Source: Bacteroidaceae bacterium
GTDB taxonomy: Bacteria > Bacteroidota > Bacteroidia > Bacteroidales > Bacteroidaceae
Direction: 5' to 3'
Assembly (NCBI GenBank): GCA_017427065.1
Contig: JAFRTL010000007.1
Coordinates: 1-64,000 of the forward strand
Length of the DNA stretch: 64,000 bases
Numbering within the stretch: position 1 is the stretch's first letter; each line of letters opens with the position of its first letter. Of the stretch, positions 7,536-17,767 are shown in pieces. Position numbers and translations under genes: made by a program. Below the pieces are notes generated by a model that worked only from the letters and a program-made list of their open reading frames with translations, ran no database searches and was not told the DNA's origin.

Positions 7536-10500
7536 ATGGCTAACCTATTCGATAACTTGAAGTATTTTCTCAACCGCAAGGACATAGGTAATGAGAAATG
7601 GGAAGACTTCTATCGGCACCGTTGGCAGCACGACAAGGAAGTGAGGTCAACACATGGTGTGAACTGTACGGGTTCCTGCTCATGGCGTATCTTCGTAAAG
7701 AAAGGTATCGTGACATGGGAAATGCAGCAAACCGATTATCCTGACACGCGTGCCGGATTGCCTAATCATGAGCCTCGCGGATGCCCACGTGGTGCCAGTT
7801 ACTCCTGGTATCTGTACAATAGCGGACGAGTAAAGCATCCGATGATTCGCAAAGAGATGCTGGATTTATATGAAGAAGCCAAGAAAACTCACAAGGATTC
7901 CGTAGAAGCATGGGCTTCCATAGCCAATGACAAAGCGAAGAAAGAAACCTACAAGAAAGTACGTGGATTAGGCGGCTTTGTACGCTTGGATTGGGATACT
8001 GCCCTTGAGATCATGGCTGCAGCCAACATCTATACCATTAAGAAATATGGTCCTGACAGGCTGGTAGGTTTCACGCCTATTCCCGCCTTCTCCATGCTTA
8101 GCTATGCAGCTGGAACACGTTACCTGAGCTTGCTGGGTGGCGCGTGCCTGAGTTTCTATGACTTCTACTGCGACCTGCCTCCTGCCTCTCCACAAACATG
8201 GGGTGAACAGACAGATGTGCCTGAAAGTGCCGATTGGTACAATGCTTCTTTCCTCTTGCTCTGGGGCAGCAATGTACCTGTGACACGTACTCCCGACTCA
8301 GCTTTCTATACCCAAGTGAGATACAAAGGTACTCAAGTGGCAGTGATTTCGCCTGATTATAGTGATGCGTCGAAATTTGCCGATGTGTGGATGGCTCCCA
8401 AACAGGGTACCGACTCTGCTTTAGGCATGGCGATGGGACACGTCATCCTGAAGGAATTCTATCAAGACAAGACAACGGCTTACTTCGATGAATACGTCAA
8501 AAAGTTCACAGACCTTCCTTATCTGGTGAAGCTGCGCGATGCTGGCAATGGACGTTATGTGCCTGAAATGATGCTTCGTGCCAGTGACCTACCAAACGAC
8601 TTTGGCATCGAAAAGAAAGCAGAATGGTATCCTATCACGATGGATGACGAAACTGGTAAACTGGTTTCTCCTAATGGAAGCATCGGCAGTCGCTGGAACA
8701 ATGAAGGAAAATGGAACCTGAAAAACGAGGATGTTCGTACTGGGCAACCATTCACTCCATGTCTTTCACAACTAGGTAAAGAGGATGAAATAGTCACCAT
8801 CATGGAACCTTACTTTGGTGGTGAGGACTTCAAGAACCCCAACTTTGCCGCTACTGGACATCCTGACATCATAGAGCATAAGATACCTGTGGTAAAGATT
8901 GAAACGAAAGAAGGCACCACGCTGTGTGCCAATGTCTTCGACCTTATGATGGCGCATTATGGCATCGACAGGGGATTGGGCGATGAGAATTGTGCCAAAG
9001 ATTATGGAGAAGACAAGCCTTTCACCCCTAAATGGCAAGAACAAATCACTGGAGTCCCTGCAGAACGCATCATTCAGACAGCCAGAGCTTTTGCTGAAAC
9101 GGCAGAAAAGACGAAAGGTAAGAGCATGATTATCATTGGTGCAGGTGTGAACCAATGGTACAACACGGATATGACTTACCGTTCTGCCATCAATATGCTG
9201 ATGCTTTGTGGAACATTAGGTGTGAATGGTGGAGGATGGAGCCACTATGTGGGTCAGGAGAAAGTCCGTCCACAAGCAGGATGGGCAAACATCGCCTTTG
9301 CACTCGACTGGATTCGTCCGCCTCGTCACATGAATACCGTCAGCTACGTCTACATGCACTCTGATCAGTGGCGCTATGAGAAAGTAACCGTAGATGAGCA
9401 ACTCTCTCCACTGACGGATAAAGACAAATGGAAAGACTTAACCTTGCTCGACTGCAACATCAAGAGTCAGCGCATGGGATGGCTACCTGCAGAGCCAGAA
9501 TTCAACCGCTCCTCCCTTCAACTATGCAAAGAAGCTAAAGCGGCAGGCGTGGACGTGAAGCAATACGTCTGCCAACAATTGCACGAAAATAAACTCACGC
9601 TAGCAAGCGAAGACTTGGACGCAGAAGAGAACTCTCCAAAGAACCTGTTCATCTGGCGTGCCAACCTCATTGGTTGCTCTGCCAAGGGTATGGAGTATTT
9701 CATGAAGCACTTATTAGGTGCACAAAACTCCATCTTGGGACAGAACCTGGAAGAATGCGGTATGACCCTGCCTAAATATGAGAAATGGCATACAGAAGAA
9801 ACCACAGGAAAGCTGGATCTGGTAGTGAATATCGATTACCGCATGACTCAATCGAGCATTTTTGCAGACATCGTACTGCCAGCAGCGACGTGGTATGAAA
9901 AAGAAGATATCTCTTCTACAGACATGCACCCATTCCTGCATCCGTTCTCAAAAGCTGTGGATCCTGTTTGGGAAAGTCGCACCGACTGGAACATTTTCAG
10001 AGACTTAGCTGCCAAGTTCTCCGTACTTTGCCAAGGACATCTGGGGGCCGAACAAGACATCGTTTATGGTCCATTGTCTCACGACAGTGCAGGAGAGATC
10101 TCGGAACCATTGGTAGCAGAAGACTGGAAGGAAACAGGTGCCATGCCTGAACCTGGGAAGAACATGGGCAACTTAGTGCCTGTGATACGTGACTATCCGA
10201 ATACCTACAAGCGCTTCACTGCCGTTGGTCCATTGTTGCGTGACAAGGGTATAGCTGCCAAGGGTATGGCATGGTCTTCTCTGGAAGAATATAATGAACT
10301 GAAAGCATACAATGGTGTGGTTCGTGAAGAGGGCGTCACCAAAGGCATGCCGGATATGACAGACATCATTCAAGGCATAGATACCGTCCTGACACTGGAT
10401 CCTACCAGTAATGGAGCTGCCTCAAAACGCGCATGGAAAGCATTGGAGAAGAGTGTGGGCCTGCCATTGGCTGAACCTCTAACCAAAGATGCTGGAGAAA

Positions 10501-11228
10501 CTCAATACCACTACAAAGACCTGGTTGTTCAACCTCGTCTTTCACTCTCTACCCCTATTTGGACAGGTATCAACAACAAGGATACGGAATATACAGGTAA
10601 CTATACCAATGTGCAATATCTGATACCTTGGCGTACTGTCACGGGTAGGCAGAGTTTCTATCAAGACCATCCTTGGATGCAAGCTTTCGGAGAGAATCTG
10701 GTGACATACAAGCCACCATTGGCAAAGAAAGAAATAAACAACCTGAAGGAACGCTTAGGATTAAAGGACAAGACCTTGTCACTTAATCTGCTGACTCCAC
10801 ACAATAAGTGGACTATTCACTCTTCATGGAACGACAATCTCCTGATGCTTACGTTAGGACGCGGAGGTCCTGTAATCTGGATGAGCGAATTGGATGCTGC
10901 TAAGTTGGAAATAAAAGATAATGACTGGGTTGAGGTAATCAATGACAATGGTTCTGCCATGTGTCGTGCCTGTGTTAGTCAGCGCATTCCTGAAGGAGCA
11001 CTTTACATGTATCATAATCAGGGACGAACGGTCAATGTGCCTATCAGTCCGCTGACAGGTAAGCGTGGAGGCATCCACAATTCCATCTCGCGTCTGTGCC
11101 CAAAGCCTACCCACATGATTGGCGGCTATGCACAACTCTCTTTCGGATTGAATTACTATGGAACCATCGGAGCCAACCGCGACGAGTTTGTCATGTTGCG
11201 TAAGGTAGATGATGTGAAGTGGGATTAA
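7536..11228 (+). CDS. narG: Respiratory nitrate reductase alpha subunit NarG
   Basis: 1230 residues, close to the usual 1240-1250. This is the molybdenum bis-MGD subunit that reduces nitrate to nitrite on the cytoplasmic face of the membrane. The N-terminal FS0 cluster ligands are His40, Cys44, Cys48 and Cys83, the His-Cys3 pattern specific to NarG. The SFYDFYCDLPPAS segment places Asp209 at the position of the Mo-ligating Asp222 of E. coli NarG. The following QTWGEQTDVPESADWYN is the canonical family block. No twin-arginine leader is present, which is normal for cytoplasm-facing NarG. It is followed by narH after 18 bases. Confidence 0.97.
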   Translation: MANLFDNLKYFLNRKDIGNEKWEDFYRHRWQHDKEVRSTHGVNCTGSCSWRIFVKKGIVTWEMQQTDYPDTRAGLPNHEPRGCPRGASYSWYLYNSGRVKHPMIRKEMLDLYEEAKKTHKDSVEAWASIANDKAKKETYKKVRGLGGFVRLDWDTALEIMAAANIYTIKKYGPDRLVGFTPIPAFSMLSYAAGTRYLSLLGGACLSFYDFYCDLPPASPQTWGEQTDVPESADWYNASFLLLWGSNVPVTRTPDSAFYTQVRYKGTQVAVISPDYSDASKFADVWMAPKQGTDSALGMAMGHVILKEFYQDKTTAYFDEYVKKFTDLPYLVKLRDAGNGRYVPEMMLRASDLPNDFGIEKKAEWYPITMDDETGKLVSPNGSIGSRWNNEGKWNLKNEDVRTGQPFTPCLSQLGKEDEIVTIMEPYFGGEDFKNPNFAATGHPDIIEHKIPVVKIETKEGTTLCANVFDLMMAHYGIDRGLGDENCAKDYGEDKPFTPKWQEQITGVPAERIIQTARAFAETAEKTKGKSMIIIGAGVNQWYNTDMTYRSAINMLMLCGTLGVNGGGWSHYVGQEKVRPQAGWANIAFALDWIRPPRHMNTVSYVYMHSDQWRYEKVTVDEQLSPLTDKDKWKDLTLLDCNIKSQRMGWLPAEPEFNRSSLQLCKEAKAAGVDVKQYVCQQLHENKLTLASEDLDAEENSPKNLFIWRANLIGCSAKGMEYFMKHLLGAQNSILGQNLEECGMTLPKYEKWHTEETTGKLDLVVNIDYRMTQSSIFADIVLPAATWYEKEDISSTDMHPFLHPFSKAVDPVWESRTDWNIFRDLAAKFSVLCQGHLGAEQDIVYGPLSHDSAGEISEPLVAEDWKETGAMPEPGKNMGNLVPVIRDYPNTYKRFTAVGPLLRDKGIAAKGMAWSSLEEYNELKAYNGVVREEGVTKGMPDMTDIIQGIDTVLTLDPTSNGAASKRAWKALEKSVGLPLAEPLTKDAGETQYHYKDLVVQPRLSLSTPIWTGINNKDTEYTGNYTNVQYLIPWRTVTGRQSFYQDHPWMQAFGENLVTYKPPLAKKEINNLKERLGLKDKTLSLNLLTPHNKWTIHSSWNDNLLMLTLGRGGPVIWMSELDAAKLEIKDNDWVEVINDNGSAMCRACVSQRIPEGALYMYHNQGRTVNVPISPLTGKRGGIHNSISRLCPKPTHMIGGYAQLSFGLNYYGTIGANRDEFVMLRKVDDVKWD

Positions 11229-11246
11229 ACTTAAATCAGAAGCATC

Positions 11247-12707
11247 ATGAAAATAAAAGCTCAGATAACAATGGTCCTGAATCTGGACAAGTGCATAGGA
11301 TGCCATACCTGTTCAGTGTCTTGCAAGAATGTCTGGACATCCAGAAAAGGACTGGAATATGCTTGGTTTAATAATGTAGAAACCAAACCAGGTCCCGGAT
11401 ACCCTAAAAGATGGGAAGACCAAGAGAAGTTCAAGGGTGGATGGAAGTTGGATAAGGAAAGGTTAGGTCTGCGATTGGGAAACAGGCTAAAAATCATGTC
11501 GCAGATTTTCTCTAATCCTTATCTGCCACAAGTAGAGGACTACTATGAGCCATTTACTTTCGATTTTTCTTCCTTGAAAGGAAAGAAACGAGTGAAAACT
11601 CCACCATCAGCTCGTCCCTACTCACTTATCACGGGTGAGAAGATGAAGAAAATAGAGAATGGACCAAACTGGGAAGATGATTTAGCTGGAACATTCGACC
11701 AACGAAAGACGGATCCTAATCTTCAAGGATTGGACATCTGCGGATTTGAAGAGTTTGAGAAATCATTCATGTTCTATGTCCCTCGTCTTTGCGAGCATTG
11801 CCTGAATCCTGCATGTGCAGCAAGTTGTCCATCTGGAGCCATCTACAAGCGCAAGGAGGATGGTATCGTTGTCATCAATCAAGACCGTTGCCGTGGTTGG
11901 CGAGAATGTGTGTCAGCCTGTCCATATAAAAAGATCTACTTCAACTATGAACGCATGAAGAGTGAGAAGTGCATCTTCTGTTATCCACGCATCGAAGACG
12001 GACAACCTACAGTATGCTCGGAAACCTGCGTTGGTCGTATGCGCTACATGGGAGTGATACTCTACGATGCTGATAAGATAAATGACTATGCTGCAGCAAA
12101 TGAACAAGAGTTGTACAAGAAGCAGCTTGACCTTATCTTAGATCCCCATGATCCTGAGATTATCAGAGAAGCTGAGGAACAAGGTATCAGTCATAATTAT
12201 ATCATGGCAGCGCAACAGTCACCTACTTACAAACTGATGAAAGAATGGCAGATAGCCTTCCCTCTTCATCCAGAATACCACACGTTGCCGATGGTATGGT
12301 ATGTTCCGCCAATGAGTCCGAAGAAAAGCATGACTACCACAGCAGAAGGAGAGTCTTTCTTTGCCCAAGTAGAAGAAATGCGTATTCCATCTGAATATTT
12401 AGCTAAGCTACTCACTGCAGGAGATACCCAACCTATCAAGACAGCCCTTGCCAAACTTCTGGCATTACGTGAATACATGCGACTTAAGACGGTGGAAGGA
12501 GAGACTGAGCCTCAACTCAAAGAGAATTTTGGCTTGAACGCTTTCCAGTATGACGACATGTATAACCTGCTTGCCATTGCAGATTTCAAGGATCGATTCG
12601 TTATCCCTTCTTCTCCTAAACAGAAGGGGAAGCATCATTTCGATGAGCGTACAGGGCTGGGATTTGAAGGTGAAACAACTAAGAAAAACCTTTGGGGTGG
12701 TAAGTAA
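11247..12707 (+). CDS. narH: Respiratory nitrate reductase beta subunit NarH
   Basis: 486 residues, slightly shorter than the about 510 of E. coli. It carries one [3Fe-4S] and three [4Fe-4S] clusters and passes electrons from NarI to NarG. Visible Cys groups are CIGCHTCSVSC near residue 18, CEHCLNPACAASCP near 185, CRGWRECVSACP near 217 (Trp in the second Cys position marks the 3Fe cluster, as in known NarH), and CIFC with CSETC further on. The stop is 2 bases before narJ. Confidence 0.96.
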   Translation: MKIKAQITMVLNLDKCIGCHTCSVSCKNVWTSRKGLEYAWFNNVETKPGPGYPKRWEDQEKFKGGWKLDKERLGLRLGNRLKIMSQIFSNPYLPQVEDYYEPFTFDFSSLKGKKRVKTPPSARPYSLITGEKMKKIENGPNWEDDLAGTFDQRKTDPNLQGLDICGFEEFEKSFMFYVPRLCEHCLNPACAASCPSGAIYKRKEDGIVVINQDRCRGWRECVSACPYKKIYFNYERMKSEKCIFCYPRIEDGQPTVCSETCVGRMRYMGVILYDADKINDYAAANEQELYKKQLDLILDPHDPEIIREAEEQGISHNYIMAAQQSPTYKLMKEWQIAFPLHPEYHTLPMVWYVPPMSPKKSMTTTAEGESFFAQVEEMRIPSEYLAKLLTAGDTQPIKTALAKLLALREYMRLKTVEGETEPQLKENFGLNAFQYDDMYNLLAIADFKDRFVIPSSPKQKGKHHFDERTGLGFEGETTKKNLWGGK

Positions 12708-12709
12708 CT

Positions 12710-13219
12710 ATGAATAAAACATACAATATCATCGCTTTGTTGTTGGACTATCCTTCCCAGGAGATGAAGGATGCTTTGCCGTCTGTTTTACCAACAGTCT
12801 TGGAAGAAGGGATTCTACAGGAGCAACAAGTAGGACTTCTGCAGAAGTTCATGGACTATGCAACTACCTTTCCTACATTAAGAGATTGGCAGAGTGCTTA
12901 TACAGAACTCTTTGATACGGCAAGTAAGGCGAATCTGTATCTATTTGATTTTGTGTATGGCACTTCTCGCGACCGTGGACAAGCTATGGTGGACTTGCAA
13001 GAAGAATATCTGAAAGCAGGACTCCTTCCAAAAGAAGGAGAACTGCCTGATTACTTACCTGTTTTCTTAGAATATGTAGCAGCTAAAGATAGTCCGGAAA
13101 AGGCACTTGAAGCCTTACAAGACATTAATATCGTGCTGACGAAGATGCAAGAGCTATTTGCTAAGCATGAGCATCCCTACGAGCCTCTTATCCAGCTATT
13201 ATTAACCTTATCAAACTAA
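12710..13219 (+). CDS. narJ: Nitrate reductase assembly chaperone NarJ
   Basis: 169 residues of helical TorD/NarJ-type sequence. NarJ binds apo-NarG and helps cofactor insertion and assembly on NarI, and is not part of the final enzyme. The signature region FDFVYGTSRDRGQAMVDL (about residues 79-96) matches the family. It is clearly shorter than the roughly 225-240 residues of enterobacterial NarJ, lacking the C-terminal extension, but similar to compact NarJ forms. It is sandwiched between narH and narI with 0-2 base gaps. Confidence 0.92.
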   Translation: MNKTYNIIALLLDYPSQEMKDALPSVLPTVLEEGILQEQQVGLLQKFMDYATTFPTLRDWQSAYTELFDTASKANLYLFDFVYGTSRDRGQAMVDLQEEYLKAGLLPKEGELPDYLPVFLEYVAAKDSPEKALEALQDINIVLTKMQELFAKHEHPYEPLIQLLLTLSN

Positions 13220-13915
13220 ATGATTATTATGGATACAACCTTTATAAGTGAATATCTGCATGAATTCCTATTCGTCTATTTGCCTTATATTGCAGGTGCA
13301 GTCTTTTTGGTGGGATTATTGTATCGTTTAGCCGCCAGGGGAGAGTCTGTACAGGCATTGAGTAGTCAATTTCTCAGCAATGACAAGTTGCTGAAATGGG
13401 GCAGTAACCTGTTTCATTATGGCATCATCTTTGTTTTCGTAGGCCATATCTTTGGTCTGTTGGCTCCAGAATGGATGTACGATTGGCTGATTACCAATGA
13501 ACAGAAACGTCTGTTGGCCATCGTGATGGGTGGTGCTTCTGGTATTATTACGCTTGTTGGTATCCTGATGCTGATGATTCGTCGCTTCACAGTAAAACCT
13601 GTGAAAGAGAACAGCCATACGGCCGACTTTCTGTTGGTTGTGCTCGTTGTGATTCAAGTAGCTACTGGATTATTAGGCACCTGTGAAACCATCACGCAAG
13701 ACTTAGATTACTACATGAATCTGGATCGCTGGGCACAAGGCACTTTCCTATTCCTGCCAGATTCCTGGAAGTATCTCACTGCCACGGCGTTCATCCATAA
13801 GCTTCACATCTTGTTGGGATTCCTCATTGTACTCATCTTCCCATTCACGAAGTTGATGCACATGATAGCCTTGCCTATCAGATATGTAGTAGATTACTTC
13901 TTAGGAAAGAAATAA
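13220..13915 (+). CDS. narI: Respiratory nitrate reductase gamma subunit NarI (cytochrome b)
   Basis: 231 residues with five membrane segments. NarI anchors NarGH and oxidises quinol on the periplasmic side. The four haem ligands can be matched to E. coli NarI: His66 and His76 (10 apart, as in 56/66) and His196 and His214 (18 apart, as in 187/205). The ATG follows the narJ stop directly; a second in-frame Met nine bases on is possible. It ends the operon, and the convergent receptor gene stops 5 bases away with no clear terminator between. Confidence 0.96.
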   Translation: MIIMDTTFISEYLHEFLFVYLPYIAGAVFLVGLLYRLAARGESVQALSSQFLSNDKLLKWGSNLFHYGIIFVFVGHIFGLLAPEWMYDWLITNEQKRLLAIVMGGASGIITLVGILMLMIRRFTVKPVKENSHTADFLLVVLVVIQVATGLLGTCETITQDLDYYMNLDRWAQGTFLFLPDSWKYLTATAFIHKLHILLGFLIVLIFPFTKLMHMIALPIRYVVDYFLGKK

Positions 13916-13920
13916 GAGGA

Positions 13921-16173
13921 TTAAAATTTCAAACTTGCACTGAGTTCCATAGTGAACGGACGGATGAAACTACCTGCCATGAGGTAGTGATGCTGATAGG
14001 CTTCCACATCGGTGGCAAGGTCGGCTGCGCCAATGTTGCCACTGGCTCCCTTTTGATTGAGGATGTTCACCACGTTGTAAGAGAAGGTGACATGGTCGTT
14101 CAAGGTATAGTCAATGCCTCCGAAGGTCTCCCAGCGCCCCTTGAAATAGAGAGTGTTGGTCTTGTTGATGTATTGCTTGCTCTGATAGCGGAAGCTGAGC
14201 CAAAAACGCCACTTGTCCATCTGGTAGGAGGGGTCGAGCTCCACGATCATCTTCGACATGGCTGTGACGTTTTTGTTGTTGAAATCGTAGAACTGCCCTG
14301 GGCCGTCGCTGAACATGGGTTGGAAAGTGAACTTCTTGTACTGGGGGTTCTGCAGCGTGAGCAGGCCATGGAAGTTGAAGCCCTTGAAAGGTGTCACCAC
14401 AGCATCGGTGGTCCATCCGATGGTGCCTACATCATAAAGGATAGCGATGGTGACTGTCTCGCTCTGATCCTTTGGATTAGTAAACTGCGAGCGTTGCTTG
14501 TAGTTGGTCTGCGAGATGTGGAACACCTGCGAAGTAAGCTGCAGCCAGTCGTTGTTGAAGTAGATACCTCCACGCAGCATGTTGCTCCGCACAGCGGATT
14601 CATTAGGCAGGTTGCAGCCTGCATAGTCCTGCATATTCGGACGCTGCTGCACGAAGACGTACTCGCCCTGCAGACCTAAGCCTCCCACAATCTTGTAGCG
14701 ACCATTGAAAGTAAAGGTAGGATTGAGCCAATTGCCTGAGAACTTATTGATGACGCCATCGACCAGATTAAAGCCTGGGCGACGGATATTGGCGGGCTCA
14801 AAGAGGGTGCCATCGGGCAGGTAGGCAAAGGCGCCCTTGCCATGCAGCTTCTGCCACTCGAGGCGTGCGCCTGCAGAGAGCCAGAGGCGGGAATTGACCG
14901 TCCAATCATCGGAGGCATAGAGGCCCAACTTGTTCTCATGACCACGATAGTAGTCGGCTCCTGAGTTGAAAGCCGTCATGCGCTCGCCATTGATGAGGAG
15001 TTTCTTAGGATTCTCCTTCACCTCATGGGGCGTCAGACCAGTATTGTAGGACATATCCTGATAGGAGAACCACTCATTGAGTCCTACACGCCATGCATGC
15101 TGACGATTCGCGCCTGACTTGCCTGTGAGCTGCGCAGTGGTCATCCAACTGCGTTCTTTGCCTCGCGGCTGACGGGCATGGCGGTTCTGCACATAGCCCA
15201 CGTAAGGGGTGCCGTCTTCGTAGGTGTAGCCAGCGTCAGCATCAACCTTGAAAATACCAGCGATGTTGTAGGTAGCTGTGAGCTGCTGGGCATCCTTCAG
15301 CTTGCTTCCAAATGAGAACTCCGTGCCATTGTCCCACTGGTATCTGAGATTATACGTAAGTTGGTGCGCATGATCCCTGTTGGCTTTCTCCAGATTCTTC
15401 TCAATCCATTTATTGGTATTGATGTCTATGCAGAAGAAAGTATTGTAATTGGGCAGGTACTGGTCGCGCCCCAAGACGAAGTCCTCGAACTTATCCACGC
15501 TGCCATCAGCCCCATTGTAATAGAACGGTCCTGAACCATCTGTGAAGGTGGTGGAGGCAGCATACTGGTAGAGCAGGCTGGTCTCTCCCCTATTCTCTGC
15601 CCAACGCTTGTTCAGACCTACCTTATAGACTTCCATACGGTCTTGCAAGCTGATGGCATCGAGGTGGTTGCTGCCAGGGTCGAAGCTCTGGTAGGTGGTG
15701 AGGGTGTAGCCCCAGCCATTGGCCATGGGTCCTGAGAGATTGGCATCTACCACCTGCTTTCCGAAGTGGTTGACGGTATATTTGGTCAGCCCTTGGAACT
15801 CCTCGCCTGCATGACGGGTGGTACTGGAGACAATGTAGCCCAACTTGCCATACTGAAGGGCACTCTCACTGAGCGACATCAGGGAGTTGGTGGCATGACT
15901 GAGGCCGCTGCGCCACGTGGTATAGGGCATCACGGGCCAATAGAGCTCGGAGACGGGCAGGCCGTCTTCGAAGATATCGGAAGCGAACTGCGCAGGCAGT
16001 CCGATGGAAATCTTACGGGGTTCCCTGTCATTGGATGCATTCAGCATCACATTGCGATTGCGCTCCTCACGTGTAGAGGGCACAGAGTCAGTCTTTGCCT
16101 CCGTCTGTGACAAGGCAGTAGTTGGCAAGAGCATACTTGCTAAAAACAAAAAAAAGGATAATGTGTTTTTCAT
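13921..16173 (-). CDS. TonB-dependent receptor-like outer-membrane protein
   Basis: 750 residues. A signal peptide (MKNTLSFFLFLASMLLPTTALS) is followed by a short N-terminal part with plug-like sequence (residues about 60-130) and a long beta-strand-rich barrel rich in Tyr, Trp and Asn, ending in Phe (SASLKF), the usual outer-membrane insertion signal. No carboxypeptidase-like N-terminal domain and no SusD partner are visible, so it is not a typical SusC. It is transcribed divergently from the lipoprotein at 16313 and convergently with narI. The transported ligand is unknown. Confidence 0.8.
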   Translation of the reverse strand: MKNTLSFFLFLASMLLPTTALSQTEAKTDSVPSTREERNRNVMLNASNDREPRKISIGLPAQFASDIFEDGLPVSELYWPVMPYTTWRSGLSHATNSLMSLSESALQYGKLGYIVSSTTRHAGEEFQGLTKYTVNHFGKQVVDANLSGPMANGWGYTLTTYQSFDPGSNHLDAISLQDRMEVYKVGLNKRWAENRGETSLLYQYAASTTFTDGSGPFYYNGADGSVDKFEDFVLGRDQYLPNYNTFFCIDINTNKWIEKNLEKANRDHAHQLTYNLRYQWDNGTEFSFGSKLKDAQQLTATYNIAGIFKVDADAGYTYEDGTPYVGYVQNRHARQPRGKERSWMTTAQLTGKSGANRQHAWRVGLNEWFSYQDMSYNTGLTPHEVKENPKKLLINGERMTAFNSGADYYRGHENKLGLYASDDWTVNSRLWLSAGARLEWQKLHGKGAFAYLPDGTLFEPANIRRPGFNLVDGVINKFSGNWLNPTFTFNGRYKIVGGLGLQGEYVFVQQRPNMQDYAGCNLPNESAVRSNMLRGGIYFNNDWLQLTSQVFHISQTNYKQRSQFTNPKDQSETVTIAILYDVGTIGWTTDAVVTPFKGFNFHGLLTLQNPQYKKFTFQPMFSDGPGQFYDFNNKNVTAMSKMIVELDPSYQMDKWRFWLSFRYQSKQYINKTNTLYFKGRWETFGGIDYTLNDHVTFSYNVVNILNQKGASGNIGAADLATDVEAYQHHYLMAGSFIRPFTMELSASLKF

Positions 16174-16312
16174 TTTTTAGGTCTTTTGTTGTATTCGATT
16201 GCATAATTACAACTTTTTCCTCAAAATTCAAACAATCTATCCATTTTATTCGTACTTTTGAGCACTTTTTCAAGGATTGTATAATTTAACCAAATATCAT
16301 TTAATAAAAGCA

Positions 16313-17737
16313 ATGAAAAAGATCTTTCAAAAATCTGCTATGATGATCATGGCTGCCCTGCTGTTTGCAGCCTGTGGTCCTAGCTATGACGTTCCTACAG
16401 CGCTGAAGAGCTGGAAATCTGACACGAACGGCTCTGTGAAGGGTGAAGAAATCAGCGTAACGGCTGGTGAAACCTTGACCTCTAAGGGGGATTACCGTAA
16501 CTTCGACCTGACTGGTCAGGCTTATGCTGAGAATGGTGCTGAAGCTGCCCTGCTGTTCCACTCTGATGGCAAGACGGGCTATGAGGTGCTGTTCCACAAT
16601 GGTCCTATCGATGGCTCTCGCAAGACAGGTAGCCTCTCTACCGTACGTAACCTCTATCGCTCACTGGGTGAGGACGGACAGTGGTTCGACTTCGACATCG
16701 CTGTGCGTGAGAAGAATATCTCCATCAAGATCAATGGTACAGACGTGGTGTGCTATACGGAGCCTGAGCAGCCTTATCGTACAGAGGCTAATAAGAGCAA
16801 GGTGCTGAGCCGTGGTGGTTTCGCACTGGTTGGCAAGAAGGGTGACGTGAAGTTCCGCAACCTGACGGTGACCATGCTTCAGGATGGTGTGGTGAATCCT
16901 AACGACACCATGCCTGCCATCGACGAGACTACAGACGAGATAATCCGTCTGCAGCAAGAGAACTTCCCTGTGATCGACTATCATGTACACCTGAAGGGTG
17001 GCTTGACCAAAGAGCAGGCTCACGCCATGTCTATGAACTATGGCATCAACTATGGTGTGGCTCCTAACGTGGGTGAAGGTGGCGTAGGTCGTATGCTGAA
17101 GGACGATCAGGAAGCCATTGAGTACTACGACGAGGTGAAGCCTATGGCATTCCTCATGGGTGCGCAGGGTGAAGGCCGTCGCTGGATCGTACAGTTCTCA
17201 CAGGAAGTGCTGAATAAGTTCGACTACCTGTTCACTGATGCCATGACAGTGGTGGACAAGGGTCGCATCTGCCGTATCTATCGTCCTGACGAGGTACATC
17301 TGGATGGTCGCACCAAGCAGCAGTATATGGACATGATCGTGGATCAGACCGTGAAGATTCTGACCAACGAGCCTGCTGACATTTATGCCAATGCTACTTA
17401 TATCCCTGAGCAGGGTTGGATGGATGATTATGATCAGTATTGGACTGACGAGCGCGTAGACAAGGTGCTGGATGTGCTGCAGAAGTACGACATCGCCCTA
17501 GAAATCAGCCCTCGCTACAAGATTCCTAGCTTCAACGTGATCAAGAAGGCTAAGGCTCGTGGCCTGAAGTTTACCTTCGGAACCAACAATGTAAATGCTG
17601 ACTTTGGTCGCTGCGAGTATGCTATCGAGGCTATCAAGGAGTGTGGTATCACTGCTGACGACATCTGGTTCCCAAGCATGAGCAAGCGCGCTCAGCGTGT
17701 ACCTGTAGACTACAACCACTTTGGGGATAAGAAGTAA
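16313..17737 (+). CDS. Lipoprotein with DUF1080-like and PHP/amidohydrolase-like domains
   Basis: 474 residues from ATG 16313; the longer frame starts at a TTG and has no signal peptide at its front. The leader ends in LLFAAC, a lipobox, so it is a lipoprotein. Residues about 35-205 form a beta-sandwich resembling DUF1080 (3-keto-disaccharide hydrolase / concanavalin-like), with GFALVGKKGDVKFRNLTV near its end. After a linker, residues 230-474 look like a TIM-barrel metal hydrolase, beginning with VIDYHVHLKGG (His-x-His metal motif). A terminator follows. The reaction is unknown; the layout suggests a cell-surface or periplasmic carbohydrate-related hydrolase. Confidence 0.7.
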   Translation: MKKIFQKSAMMIMAALLFAACGPSYDVPTALKSWKSDTNGSVKGEEISVTAGETLTSKGDYRNFDLTGQAYAENGAEAALLFHSDGKTGYEVLFHNGPIDGSRKTGSLSTVRNLYRSLGEDGQWFDFDIAVREKNISIKINGTDVVCYTEPEQPYRTEANKSKVLSRGGFALVGKKGDVKFRNLTVTMLQDGVVNPNDTMPAIDETTDEIIRLQQENFPVIDYHVHLKGGLTKEQAHAMSMNYGINYGVAPNVGEGGVGRMLKDDQEAIEYYDEVKPMAFLMGAQGEGRRWIVQFSQEVLNKFDYLFTDAMTVVDKGRICRIYRPDEVHLDGRTKQQYMDMIVDQTVKILTNEPADIYANATYIPEQGWMDDYDQYWTDERVDKVLDVLQKYDIALEISPRYKIPSFNVIKKAKARGLKFTFGTNNVNADFGRCEYAIEAIKECGITADDIWFPSMSKRAQRVPVDYNHFGDKK

Positions 17738-17767
17738 TCATTCTTCATCGGATAATTCAAAAAACAA

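Noticed and set aside
13921..17737. SusC/SusD pair of a polysaccharide utilisation locus
   Set aside because: The receptor lacks the SusC N-terminal domain, and the neighbouring lipoprotein has hydrolase-like domains rather than SusD helices.
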